From positions 25,967,078 through 26,031,077 of the forward strand of contig NC_133778.1 of NCBI RefSeq assembly GCF_003597395.2: 64,000 bases of DNA, read 5' to 3'. Source of the stretch: Chelonoidis abingdonii. Taxonomy: Eukaryota > Chordata > Testudines > Testudinidae. The notes under the pieces are model-generated. The model was not told where the DNA came from and did no database searches. It saw only the letters and a list, made by a program, of their open reading frames with translations. Shown in pieces: positions 42,725 through 54,239 of this stretch. Position 1 is the stretch's first letter. Every line of letters begins with the position of its first letter. The position numbers and the translations under genes were made by a program.

Positions 42725-44680
42725 TCTCCATGTGCATCCTGTCAAACTTCTATTGATTTTAACAGCAGTCAAGTACAATTATCTAAGAGATGTATTTGGC
42801 TGTTAGTCCTTTGGGCCTTTTAGCAATCATCTGACCCTTTCCCACAAAAATAATCTTGTCAATTTTTGGCTTCATATAAAGGTCAAAGTTTTTCACTGAC
42901 AATATTTTCCAGAGCCTTGGGTGTTAGACTTAAGTATATGACAGTGGTCTAATTTTTTTTTGGAATTCTGCAGGTCAAAACACCACTTGTGTATTTTTGA
43001 TAATATCAAGAATTGCTTTTATCTGGGAATGACTGGATGCATTCTCTCTAATGGAAGAACATTATGAACAATAACTTTTTTTTGGTAATTAACCTTCTTA
43101 TGACATTTGCATTAATAATACACTAGATTATCCTAATGTCCTAATGTAGCTGAATTTCTATTAATGTTTTCTCTACTAAATAAAGAAGTGAATTGAGTAA
43201 AAGAGATGACATTTGTTTTAATTGTTCATCATGGGCTTCCCTCCCCCACTTCTAAAGCCTTGGTAGTTTGTTAAATACAAACCCTTAAATGGATGGCATT
43301 TCATGATGGGTTTTGAACCTAATTATATCAAATGTCATAGCATTATTTATTTAAAAGGTTTTACAAAATTACTGTACAAAGGAAAAAACATGTTTCTTCT
43401 CTATTAGAGACCTTAAGTCATTCCATTAACTTCTACTAATTTCTATTTGGCAAGTTCAAAAATGCACTCAGTCAAGCTCACTTGTATTGTTTTTTAGCTT
43501 CTTTTAAAAGTGAGTCATGTTCCGGTAACTCTGTTAACTGTTATTGCTTCTGCCTTTCAAAACTGTTTATGAACGTGTCTTTTGGAACTGAAATTAGGAG
43601 AATGTGGCATAACCAGGGGAATCTTGAGGTGGGCCTGCAAGATAAATGTTTCCACTTGAAGAGTAGAATAACCCAAGTGGCTCCATGAAGTTTAATAGGT
43701 AGCTATTTATTTAGAACATGCTAGGTGAAGAATATAATGGGAAAAATATTGTCTATCTCTATATATAAACTCATTAATGTCAACACAGCCAACAAGGTGC
43801 TACCGCACTGCTCATTGTTTTTGTGAACACAGCCAAGAATTCAGTGTCTGTGCATATGATGAACCCTCTTGATGGTATCTATCAGGTAGAAGGACTGTCA
43901 CTATGCCTCCATGAAGGTACTGAGAGACTAAGAACCTACCTTGAGCACCAGAACCTTAGATCTGGATCTGTAGGGGTAGCAAGACTACTCCTTCCCTGGA
44001 AAAGGTGGTGGGAAAATGAGTGAAGCCTTGGATTCATCATTCCTTAATCCCTAGTCACAGTAGTTGAGCCAGCATGAGGGAGAGGGTATAATAATTTACT
44101 GCTAAGACAGGCAAGCAATAAGCTACCAACTCACAGAAGGTAGGAGGAAGCAAGGGGGGAATTGTGACTCAAAGACGAGTCTATCACAATGACTTTGAGG
44201 GGTAAAAGGGGTGCTGCTTAGTCCCCTGCCTTTGGTCAGGGCTGTGCCTAAAGCCACACTCAAGTACTGAGACATGAAAACAAGAGCCTTTTTAGTTTTT
44301 TTTTAAAAAAAGAAAAATTAAATTCATTTTGTTTTAAATCTATCTGTAAAATCAACAGGAGTTTGATGCCAATTTCTACAAAACATAAGGGAATTCTGAA
44401 TTATGTGCAATGTTCTCAATAAAACACAAATGCCTTTTCTTGTTGTTGTTTTTGCATTAACTGTATTGTGATAATGAAAAGCAATATTGACAACTTGATA
44501 TAAGTGATTTACAGCAAATAATTTAATAGATAAATGTACATATGTGACTTCCTCTAAGCTATTTAATGTTTGCATCTATTTACCTTTTTTTTTCCTGTGT
44601 GTGCTTTTACTTTGTGGATTAGTCATGAATGCTTTTTATTTTGTATTTGATAGCTGATATTCAGAAATTGGGCTGTTTGA
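42725..44680. other. unique DNA, no gene seen
   Basis: AT-rich at first, then mixed. No exon, repeat boundary or RNA gene recognised. Confidence 0.45.
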
Positions 44681-44689
44681 TCATATGTA

Positions 44690-44907
44690 GAACTATCTGA
44701 TTATGTTTTGGGTTTTAGTTGAAAACTGATTTTTGTCTGTGGCAACTGAAAACTGACAAAGTTCAACCTGAGGAAAAACATTTTGGTATTAAAAAAAAAT
44801 AAAAAAAAAAAAAATCAGTTTTAGTTATTTCAGCAAAATCCTCCAAAATGTAATGGAAAAGAAATATTTCCCTTGGAAATTTCTGATTTGACAAAATAGC
44901 TAGTTTA
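44690..44907. mobile_element. left part of an AT-rich MITE split by CR1
   Basis: AT-rich sequence with GTTGAAAACTGATTTTTG and an A-run (44790-44813). It matches the style of the elements at 20851, 23985 and 53854. The missing right part, TTGATGGAAACTTTTCAACC then AGCTCTA, lies beyond the CR1 at 50427-50499. The CR1 therefore inserted in this element. Confidence 0.6.
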
Positions 44908-45894
44908 AGAACATAAGAATGGCCACACTGGGTCAGACCAAAGGTCCATCAAGCACAATATCCTGTCCTCTGATAGTGACCAATGGCAGGTGCTTCAAAG
45001 GGAATGAACAGACAGGTTATCATCAAGTGCTCTATGCCCTGTCACTCAATCCCTGCTTCTGGCAGACAGAGGCTAGGGACACCATTCCTGCCCATCCTGG
45101 CTAATAGGTCCATCAGTCACTATCTTCCATGAATCAATCTAGCTCCTTTTTGAACCCCATTATAGTATTGCCTTCGCAACACCCTCTGGCAAGGCGTTCC
45201 AGAGGTTGACAGTATATTGCATGAAAAAATACTTTCTTGTGTTTGTTTTAAACCTGCTGCCTATTAATTTCTTTTGGCAGCCCCTTGTTCTTGAATTATG
45301 AGAAGGAGTAAATAACACTTCCTTATTTACTTTCTCTATACCACTCATGATTTTATAGACCTTATCATATCCCTCCTTAGTCGCCTCTTTTCCAAGCTGA
45401 AAAGTCCCAATCTTATTAATCTCTCTTCATATGGAAGCCATTCCATACCCCTAATCATTTTTGTTGCCCTTTTCTGAACCTTTTCCAACTCCAATATATC
45501 TTTTTTTTTTTTTGACATGGGACAACCACATCTGCACGCAGTATTCAAGGTGTGGGCGTACCATGGATTTATTCAGAGATAATATGATATTTTCTGTCTT
45601 ATTATCTATCCTTTTCTTGATAATTCCCAACATTCTGTGTGCTTTTTTGACTGCCACTGCACATTGAGTGGATGATTTCAGAGAACTGTCCACAATGACT
45701 CCAAGATTTTTCTTGAGTGGTAACAGCTAATTTAGACCCCATTATTGTATATGTATGGTTAGAATTATGTTTTCCAATGTGCATTACTTTGCATTTATCT
45801 ACATTAAATTTCATCTGCCATTTTGTTGCCCAGTCACCCAGTTTTGTGAGATCCTTTTGTAGCTCTTCGCAGTCTGGTCTGGGACTTAACTATC

Positions 45895-46380
45895 TTGAGT
45901 CATTTTGTATCATCTGCAAATTTTGCCACCTCACTGTTGACCCCTTTTCCCAGATCATTTATGAATATGTTGAATAGGACCGGGCCCAGTACAGATCCCT
46001 GGGAGACACTGCTATTTACCTCTCTCCATTCTGAAAACTGACCATTTATTCTTACTCTTTGGTTTCTATCTTTTAACCACTTACTGATACATGAGAGAAC
46101 CTTTCCTCTTATCCCATGACACCTTATTTTGCGTAAAAGCCTTTGGTGAGGGACCTTGTCACAGGCTTTCTGAAAATCTAAATACACTGTATTCATTGGA
46201 TCTCCTTTGTCTGCATGCTTGTTGATCCCTTCAAAGAATTCTAGTAGATTGGTGAGGCATGATTTCCCTTTACAAAAAGCAATTGACTATTACTCAATTA
46301 TCTATGCGTCTGACAATTTTGTTCTTTATAATAGTTTCAACCAGTTTGCCCAGTACTGAAGCCAGGCTTACTGGCCTGTA
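45895..46380 (-). pseudogene. CR1 ORF2, reverse transcriptase core
   Basis: The minus strand reads NYRPVSLASVLGKLVE near the 5' side, then [35 protein letters not shown] and KFADDTK near 45900. These are the conserved RT blocks in their usual order; FADD replaces the catalytic YADD and is common in this clade. A frameshift separates the first and second parts. Copying RNA from a nicked target end was its original role. Confidence 0.9.
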
Positions 46381-46431
46381 GTTGCCAGGGACACCTCTGG
46401 AGACCAGTTTAAAAATTGGCATTATATTATC

Positions 46432-47162
46432 CAGGGCCAGCTCCAGGTACCAGCCGAGCAAGCTGGTGCTTGGGGCAGCAGATTCCAAGGGGCAGCATTC
46501 AGCCCAAACCTTTTTTTTTTTTTTTTTTTTTTGCGCTTCACCGCTTCTGCCGCCCCTGCAGGATTTTTTCTTTTGGTTTGCTGCTCCTGCTGCCCTGTAG
46601 GGGGCAGAGGTGGGGAGCTGCTGGGAGTGGTGCCAGTTCTGCAGCAAGCCCGGCACGACAGCCCACGTTCTTCCCTGCCTGCCCCCCAGAGCGGTGCAGA
46701 GCCCTTCCAGCAGGCGGAGTGGCGGGAGGGGCCGAATGGTGAGCGCCTCGCTTAAGAAAGCCCTGGCCGCCGCCTCCTCTCTCTCCCCCTCCCCCCCACG
46801 CTAGCTGGGGTGTGCACTCCACTGCCCGGGGTCTGTAGGGCTGGGAGTCCCCCTGCACCCGCGCTCCCATTACCCTGTAGGTATTTTTTTTTCTTTTTGG
46901 TTTTTTGTTTTTTCTTCCCTTTGCTGCTCCGGCCGGCCGGGTGGTTTGCTTCACACCCCTCCCCCCCTTCGTTGCTCCGACCGGCTGGCAGGTTTCCTGG
47001 AATTTCTGTCCCCTATCCTTTGCTGCTCCAGGTTGGTTCCCCGCCCCCTTTGCTGCTCCAGCCATGCGGCAGGTTGGTTTCCCACCCCCGTTTGCTGTTC
47101 TGGCCACCGCGCAGGTTTGTGGGTTTGTTGTTGGGGCAGCAAAAAAGCTAGAGCTGGCCCTG
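46432..47162. mobile_element. hAT-type element, 731 bp, nested in CR1 RT region
   Basis: Ends CAGGGCCAGCTCCAGG and CTAGAGCTGGCCCTG are inverted. The flanking 8-mers, ATATTATC (46424-46431) and ACATTAGC (47163-47170), differ at two sites, as expected for an old target duplication. The interior is GC-rich with a T-run of about 21 bases (46511-46532) and repeated TTTGCTGCTCC(G/A)G blocks. Removing it rejoins the CR1 RT reading at the DWRIANV region. No transposase motif seen; the long open frames are due to composition. Confidence 0.88.
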
Positions 47163-47344
47163 ACATTAGCTATCCTCCAGTCCTTTGGTACAGAAGCTGA
47201 TTTAAATGATAGGTTACAGATGACAATTAGTCCTGCAATTTCACATTTGAATTCCTTCAGAACTCTTGGGTGAATACCAGCAGGTCCTGGAGACTTATTA
47301 CTGTTTAGTTTATTAATTTGTTCTAATACCTCCTCTAATGACAC
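47163..47344 (-). pseudogene. CR1 ORF2, N-terminal part of the RT domain
   Basis: Minus-strand reading MSLEEVLEQINKLN, NKSPGPAGIHPRVLKE, then VPKDWRIANV: the typical start of the CR1 RT domain before the NYRP block. The nested hAT copy cuts the frame directly after it. Confidence 0.88.
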
Positions 47345-47894
47345 CTCAATTTGGGACAGTTCCTCAGATCTGTCCCCACAAAGAATGGCTCAGGTTTGGG
47401 AATCTCCCTCACATCCTCAATAGTGAAGACCGATGCAAAGAATTCATTTAGTTTCTATGCAATGGCCTTATCGTCTTTGAGCGCTCCTTTAGCATCTCGA
47501 TCATCCAGTGGCCTCACTGGTTGTTTAGTAGGCTTTCTGCTTCTGATGTATTTTTTTTTAAAAAATACAATTACTTTTGGAGTCTTTGGCTAGCTGTTCA
47601 AATTCTTTTTTGGTCTTGCTAATTATATTTTTACACTTCATTTGCCAGAGTTTATGCTCTTTTCTATTCTCCTCATTAGGATTTATCTTCCACTTTTTAA
47701 AGGATGCCTTTTTGCCTCTCACTGCTTCTTTTACTTTGTTGTTTAACCACCATGGCTCTTTTTTGGTTCTCTTACTATGTTTTTAAAATTGGAGTATACA
47801 TTTAAGTTGAGCCTCTATTATGGTGTCTTTAAAACATTTTCACACAGCTTGCAGGGATTTTACTTTTGGTGCTCTACCTTTTAATTTCTGTTTC

Positions 47895-48600
47895 TCCTAA
47901 TTTTTTGTGTCATTTCCCTTTCTGAAATTAAATGCTACAGTGTTGGACTGCTTTGGTCTCTTCCCCACCACAGGAATGTTAAATGTAATTATATTATGGT
48001 CACTATTACCAAGTGGTCCAGCTATATTCACCTCTTGGGCCTTATCCTGTGCTCCACTGAGGCCTAAATCAAGAATTGCCTTTCCTCTTGTGGGTTCCAG
48101 GACCAGCTGCTCCAAGAAGCAGTCATTTAAGGTGTCAAGAAACTTTATCTCCGCATCCCTTCCTGAGGTGATATGTATCCAGTCAGTATGGGGATAGTTG
48201 AACTCCCCCATTATTATTATTGATTTTTTTTTTATTTTAATAGCCTCCCTAATCTCCCTGAGCATTTCAGATTCACTAACACCATCCTGGTCAGGTGGCC
48301 TGTAATATAGCCCTACTGCTATATTCTTATTTTTCAAGCATGGAATTACTATCCAAAGAAATTCTATAGTGCAATTTAGTTCACTTAAGATTTGATTCTA
48401 TGCTTTCTTTCGCATCGAGTGCCACTCCCTCACCAGCACGACCTGTTCTGTCCTTCTGATATATTTTGTACCCTGGTATTACTGTGTCCCATTGATTATC
48501 CTCATTCCACCACGTTTCTGTGATGCCTATTATATCAATATCCTCATTTAATACTAGGCACTCGAGTTCACCTATCTTATTATTTAGTGACTTGTATCAC
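47895..48600 (-). pseudogene. CR1 ORF2, endonuclease domain
   Basis: The minus strand shows the apurinic-type endonuclease in order: ITETWWNE at about 48510, then AVGLYYRPPD, IIMGEFNYPHTDW (GEFN where GDFN is usual, about 48205), LDLGLS, and LGNSDH (about 48000) with the catalytic SDH. This nuclease nicks the target for primed reverse transcription. The 5' part runs to 48600, where the inserted LTR begins; a frame break lies between the two parts. Confidence 0.9.
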
Positions 48601-48604
48601 TGGT

Positions 48605-49550
48605 TGTGGTAAAGCCTCCTGTCCCAGATCTGGACTTTAGCATCCAAAATCTGGGTGCTTACCTGAAACTCCCCCAAGCTCACTACCTGCTTGGATATTT
48701 TCTCGCTGCCACCAACTAGGACTATTGGGGTTCCTAGTACCCCCCCCGAGTCACCCCAACCTTCCCCTGGGGGACCCCCAAGACCCAGAGCCCTGGGTCT
48801 CCCTCTCTTCTCTCCCAGCTTCCCCCCCTTCCCTGGGTTAGCCGGTGCGAGACTAGACTTCACTCTTTGAATACACCGGAGAGGCAATCTAGCGTCCCCG
48901 AGGCTATGCATTCACAGCTAATCACAGCTAGCACACAAGGAGATTCCCCCTCCCTGGTCTCGTAGCAGTAACTAGAGAAAACTTCAAACACAAGAGAACA
49001 GAGATGATTCTTTTTCTCTTTCCCCCGTAGCCTGCTCTTTCCCGGAAACAATAGGAAAATAGCCCACAGCCTGGCTTTTCCCTTCCCTTTGCCTCACTAG
49101 GAAAAGAAACTCCCACCGTTTTTCAAAAGAACTTTATATAAAAAGAAAGAAACATACAAAACAATAATCTTGCATTAAGAAACTCAATACAGGCTCTTGC
49201 TTATAAGAAATAAGAATAAACAGTCTGATTTAAAAGATAGCCCGATTAAACCAGTCCAGCAAATCAACATACATGTAAATACAACACAAAGCTCATCATT
49301 AGCCAAATTACTTTGCTTTCCTTTGTACTCACAGATGTTTAGGAGAAACTTTGAGATAAGATGGAGTTAGAAGAAAACTTGTTTACCCATAGCCAAGGAA
49401 ACAACAAAGACCCTGAGTATACAAATTCCTGCCCCTGACTTTAAACAATCCAGTTCTCTGGTTGGTCCTCTGGTCAGGTGTTTGGTTCGCTTTGTTCCCC
49501 CTTTACAGGAAAAGAAAATTAACCCTTACCTTACCTATCTACTTATGACA
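48605..49550 (-). mobile_element. solo LTR, 946 bp, nested in CR1
   Basis: An exact 5-bp repeat CTGGT flanks it (48600-48604 and 49551-49555). On the plus strand it starts TGTGGTAAAG and ends CTTATGACA; in its own orientation (minus) it starts TGTCATAAGTAGATAGG, a sequence common in turtle LTRs, with a TATATAAAG box at about 49130-49140. There is no internal region, so the element recombined out. TG...CA ends and a 5-bp duplication fit Ty3/Gypsy or ERV types. Confidence 0.88.
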
Positions 49551-49655
49551 CTGGTATACAAGCATTTTAAAAACGTGTCATTTTTTGACTGTTCCTTATT
49601 GCATGATGTAATTGAATGGGACTTCTTTTCATTTGACTGTTTCTCATCAGATCCT

Positions 49656-50424
49656 CCCTATATTTTATCATTTTCCATCCTCTCCTCATTATTAGGACAT
49701 AGGGAATCTCTATTTATAGATCCTCCCCTAAGAGATGACCAAACCACATGCTCCTCTGCACCTGTCGGCTTTCCCCCAGCCCTTAGTTTTAAAAACTGTT
49801 CTACGACCTTGTTAATTTTAAGCACCAGCAATCTGGTCCCATTTTGATTTAGGAGGAGCTCATCCTTCCTGTATAGGCTCCCCCTCTCCCAAAAGCTTCC
49901 CCAGTTCCTAATAAATCTAAACCCCTCCTCCCTACACCATTGTCTCATCCATGCATTGAGACCCTGCAGTTCTACCTGTCTAACTGGCCCTGCGTGTGGA
50001 ACTGGAAGTATTTCAGAGAATGCTACCATAGAGGTCCTGGACTTCAATCTCTTACCTAGCATCCTAAATTTGGCCTCCAGGATCTCTGTCTTATCCTTTC
50101 CCATGTCGTTGGTACCTACATGTACCACGATAACCGGCTCCTTCCCAGCACTACATATAAGCCTATCTAGATACTAGAGAGATCTGCAACCTTCGTACCA
50201 GGCAGGCAAGTCACCATGCAATTCTCCCGATCATCGCAAACCCAGCTATCTATATTTCTAATGATTGAATCACCCATTACTAATACCTGTCTCTTCCTAA
50301 TAACTGGAATTCCTTCCCCAACAGAAGTATCCTCAGTGTGAGAGGATACCACAACCTCATCTGGGAGTAGGGTCCCAACTATAGGATTGTTTCCCTCTGC
50401 TTCATTTGGATATTCTCCTTTCAA
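49656..50424 (-). pseudogene. CR1 ORF1, SGNH-type esterase domain
   Basis: The minus strand reads VLVMGDSIIRN (about 50260), with the GDS nucleophile motif, then LPGTKVADLS, and after a break VHVGTNDMGK (about 50115) with the GTND block, and ends with DELLLNQNGTRLL, where the usual C-terminal His block is expected but replaced (LN for HLN). Such an esterase-like ORF1 is known in many vertebrate CR1 elements. Stops and one frame break at about 50130-50170 disable it. Confidence 0.88.
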
Positions 50425-50426
50425 GT

Positions 50427-50499
50427 GAAAGTTTCCATTTAAAAACTTCCAATGGGTTTCCCTTTAAAAAGCCATTGATGGAAACTTTTCAACCAGCTC
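50427..50499. mobile_element. right part of the AT-rich MITE split by CR1
   Basis: AAAGTTTCCATTTAAAAAC then GGAAACTTTTCAACCAGCTC followed by TA; it completes the left part at 44690-44907. Confidence 0.6.
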
Positions 50500-50504
50500 T
50501 AGTC

Positions 50505-51160
50505 ATATGATATTATTTTTGTCTCCTGATTTGATGTATATAAATCTTACAGTCAAGAAGAAGTGGAGCTTGAAGACAGCACTTGATCTTTGAATATTTC
50601 TGGGAGAAGGATATATGCATAACCAGAGTATGCTAGCAAACTGTTAACCTTCTTTCTATACCATACTCGCTTTGTCTGAGATACTGTATCATTCCTAAAA
50701 AAAATCTAATTGAATAGATATAGTTTTCTCTTAATACATTCACACAACAAAATTACGTCTTCATGTGTGGTCCTACTAGGTAAGGATGAGACCACATTCC
50801 TTATCTGACTTGATTTTTGCCTCTTTGCTATGGCTCTGAGAAGGGATTCTACAAATCTGGTCCCTCTTCTGTTTTAACCAATGTCCCATCCCATATTTGG
50901 CATAGTAATTTAATTTGCATTTATTGGTCTGTCATTTTCTATCATCACTGCAGTCAGTGACACAAACTAATACTGTGCAGAGCTCTAGCTGCAAAGGGTG
51001 TGGGCAGAACATAGACTGGTACATCAATTGCCTCTGTGCAGGATTCTGGTGAGGAGATCTTTTTACTGTGTCAATCAGTGCCCCTTTCCTTATAAAAATG
51101 TAACATGCATGAGACTGTAACATTTCCTACTCAGGAATGCTCAAGTATACAAGCTTCTAA
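50505..51160. other. unique DNA, no gene seen
   Basis: No recognisable feature. Confidence 0.4.
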
Positions 51161-51172
51161 TCCATTTCCTAG

Positions 51173-51440
51173 CAGGGGCGGCTCTAGGTATTTTGCCACC
51201 TCAAGCACGGCAGTCAGGCTGCCCTCGGCAGTTTGCCTGCGGAAGGTCCCCGGTCCTGTGGATTCAGCTGCATACCTGTGGGAGGTCTGCCGAAGCCGTG
51301 GGACCAGCGGACCCTCCGCAGTCATGCCGCTGAAGGCAACCTGCCTGCCGCCCTCGCAGTGACCAGCAGAGCACCCCCCGCCCCTGTGGCTTGCCGCCCC
51401 AAGCACATGCTTGGCGTGTTGGTGTCTGGAGCCGCCCCTG
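51173..51440. mobile_element. hAT-type element, 268 bp, with 8-bp target duplication
   Basis: Direct repeats TTTCCTAG at 51165-51172 and 51441-51448. Ends CAGGGGCGGCTCTAGG and TCTGGAGCCGCCCCTG are inverted. GC-rich interior with CCGAAG and GCCGCCC blocks. No transposase. Confidence 0.95.
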
Positions 51441-51449
51441 TTTCCTAGG

Positions 51450-52268
51450 TCCATTCTACAAGTATGTTATGCCCTTTTTGTTGTTTATGGAAGGTGAACA
51501 CCAAAAAGGGTTCAAAGACAGCAGAAGCAAATTTACTTTTAAATGTAAGCAAATACTGATGAGTTTTTCGGTTTTCCCCCAATATTCATTCAGCTCCAGA
51601 TGACAAAAACTAGCATTTTAGTGGAATTGCTTGATAAATTCAAACTGCAGTTTTATTGGCACTTAACAGGTGATACCAACAAAGCTGGATCACTCTTTTT
51701 AGCCTTTTGTAGCATTCCAAAGAAGTAATTCATGCAGGAAAATACTTCCTTTCAAGCTTTTTCTTTTAAATTTAGAAAAAGCTAAACAAATTGTCCAACA
51801 TACCAACAATCCTGAAGAGCCACAAACCCTGAAGTTCCCATATTCCGACCCCAGAAAAGGAGCACTGTGTACTTAGCTGGTGTAAATTGCTGTGACTTCA
51901 GTGGAGCTACTGTTTTTACCCACAGCTTCTCCCAGCTAACTTTAGTCTTTTGACAACCTGCTATTTAATAATCCTGGTTAGCATCTACACCTCCCTAAAC
52001 GCATACACTGAAGTCAAGGCACTACACCAATTTATATCAGCTGAGTATCGCTCAAGGGTGACGCACATTATGCCACTGTAGTTCAACTCCATAGTAGAAG
52101 GCGACAAAATATTTCAGACTAGAGCTGGACAAACAGTGTAAATATTTTCTGAAAGTGTTTGCTTGCGTCTCAAACTGAATAGTTGAGTTTTACTCACACC
52201 AATGCTTGCAGAAAGCAAATTAACATCTGACATACACTTCAGCATTTGCATAGCATGTAGGATATTTA
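51450..52268. other. unique DNA, no gene seen
   Basis: A short TTAGCTGGTGTAAATTGCTG trace at about 51875 resembles old MITE termini. No gene. Confidence 0.42.
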
Positions 52269-52276
52269 TCTGCAAT

Positions 52277-52524
52277 CATGGGTGAAAGTAACTTAAAGGA
52301 CTTACCAGTAAGCCAAAGTCCTGAGTGGAGGGCGTGGCCTCAACCGGAAGAGGCGGCCTGGCTGCCAGTGCTCTGGTGGTTATTTAAAGGGCCTGGGGCT
52401 CCCTGCAGTGGCTGGAGCCCTGGGTCCTTTAAATCACCACTGGGGAAGCCAGCCCAGTCCGGCACGACATACTGGATCTTGTCAGTACACTGTACTGGAC
52501 CATACCAGCTTACTTTCACCTCTG
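52277..52524. mobile_element. hAT-type element, 248 bp, with 8-bp target duplication
   Basis: Direct repeats TCTGCAAT at 52269-52276 and 52525-52532. Ends CATGGGTGAAAGTAA and TTACTTTCACCTCTG are inverted with two differences. The inner arms TTATTTAAAGGGCC and TCCTTTAAATCACCAC flank a GC-rich centre. Confidence 0.9.
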
Positions 52525-52534
52525 TCTGCAATAA

Positions 52535-53850
52535 AATATTGCAGGATACAGCAAAGATGCAGGTTTTCCAAAAAACACTTGCCAGAAAACCTGCCATAAA
52601 GGCTTTTTTAATAAACCAAACAAAGATTATATTGTGCCCTTCACAGCTATGTTCTTTTAACCTTTGTGATATGTAAAAGTGATAAGACAAAGAGACGTGG
52701 ATTCTGTGGAAGTGGACTGTCTAAAACCTGGCACATCCCCCCCCCCCCAAACTTTCTTAACATGGAACCTTTCTACAGTATGTATGTAGCATTTTAACAT
52801 GTTTTTAAACTAAAGTTCCCCCATAGTACTTTAAGCTTGTGGAATGCCTGGTAATGACAAGGCTTTGTTGCCTATAAAGTAAGGATTGTTTCGTTAGGAT
52901 TCTTTAGTCCTTCAGCTTTTGAGCAAATGTCACACCCCGAAAGATTTGAACAAGAACCTGAAGCTCTATGTTGCCGCATTTTGAGCACTATCCTGTTGGG
53001 AATACACTGCAGGAATGTTAAATAAATAACCTTATGTACCCTTTACCTTTCAGCTCTAAATGCTTACACATAAAAGTGTTGAACTTTTCAGCAGGGGAAA
53101 GTCCCCCCTCCCCCCCCACCAGCTCTTTCTGCTATGCCTCTTCTTGCCGGGGGATATTAGAGATATGCCAGCATTAAAATGCTACTTATAGCTACACATG
53201 TGGAGACCCATTATACCATTCACTACTATTCATTTATACTCCTGTGGCTAGCGATGGACAAATCCATGGGAGAAAAGTGTTTCCCTGAACGCTTTGCTAA
53301 TTTGTTTTAGAAGGCCCTGAAATTATCTATTTTCCCTTGCTTCCTTCACCCCACTTCCCCAATTAGTTTTCATAGCTGCACCACTCTGCATTTCGAGTCT
53401 GTTCAGAACTGGGACCAGAAGGCCAAGATACCTTTAGGACACCTTCTTTTGCAGTATTTTCAGCATGACTGTAAGCAAGAAGCACCTACCACAAGATTGC
53501 AAAATTTGGCTGGCAATCTGAAGAGTTTAGAATAAAGGTGAGATTATCCAAACTTCACTCATTGGTCAAAATAGACACAAACTCATGTTAGCTGGCCAGT
53601 GGAGAATTCTCCCTGCATATCCTCGGGTAGTATAGAACTGTAGCAGCTTCTATCCTATGTCAAGCTTAGGGAGTATAGCTGGCAATCAAAGAGCAATGCC
53701 TGGGGCACCTTTCGGTGCTGCTGACCCCTAGCAGAAGTAATAGCACATTTGAACTATTGGCAGCCTTCTGACTTCTCTCATTGATGCTGGCGACAGGTAA
53801 GCACAAAGGGCCATGCTCTGCTCCACTACTCCTACCTCCAGCTGCACAGA
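52535..53850. other. unique DNA, no gene seen
   Basis: C-run at 52737-52748 and a second at 53105-53120. Otherwise unremarkable. Confidence 0.42.
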
Positions 53851-53853
53851 GTA

Positions 53854-54232
53854 GAGTTGAGTGGAAATTTTTCACTAAAACATTTTTGATGAAAAATGCA
53901 GATTTATCCAAACTGTTTTTTTGTGGGGAAAGGGTTGATTTTCAATGAGTTTCTCAACTTAAAAAAAAAAAAAATAGACAAACAAGTTTTGAATGGGCTG
54001 GAACATAGCATTTTTGCCAAAATAATTGCCTTTTCCATTTGAGACAACTTCGTTTTAAACTAAGCTAATTATAGTACAAACATTTGAAGAAAAAAATCAA
54101 AACATTTTAACCTAACTCGGGAGTAGAAAGAGGTTCAGATAAACTTTTAAAAATTCCACTTTTCACCCCTATTCAAGACAGGAAAAATGTCCCAAAATTC
54201 ACAGGATGGGGAAACCATTTCCTGTCCAACTC
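53854..54232. mobile_element. AT-rich foldback element bounded by TA
   Basis: The left end GAGTTGAGTGGAAATTTTTC and right end CATTTCCTGTCCAACTC are inverted, each next to a TA dinucleotide (53852-53853 and 54233-54234). AT-rich interior with an A-run at 53961-53974. TA target sites and short inverted ends suggest a Tc/mariner-like MITE of the family at 20851, 23985 and 44690. Confidence 0.72.
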
Positions 54233-54239
54233 TAGCACT

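Larger units (their letters stand above)
44908..50426 (-). mobile_element. near full-length CR1 LINE carrying two nested elements
   Basis: On the minus strand it reads part of ORF1, then ORF2 (endonuclease, then reverse transcriptase, then C-terminal region) and a 3' UTR ending at the plus-strand TTAAGAACATAAGAATGGCC. Without the nested LTR (48605-49550) and hAT copy (46432-47162) about 3.8 kb is CR1. Its 5' end is lost within ORF1. Many stops and frameshifts make it dead. No target duplication is evident. Confidence 0.93.

Noticed and set aside
46538..47344. 268-codon minus-strand open frame
   Set aside because: It is the CR1 RT start fused by chance to the GC-rich interior of the nested hAT copy. 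No single protein is encoded.
48597..48911. 104-codon minus-strand glycine- and proline-rich frame
   Set aside because: It is inside the solo LTR and has no protein similarity.
51131..51454. 107-codon minus-strand frame over the hAT copy
   Set aside because: Caused by the GC-rich foldback; no transposase motif.
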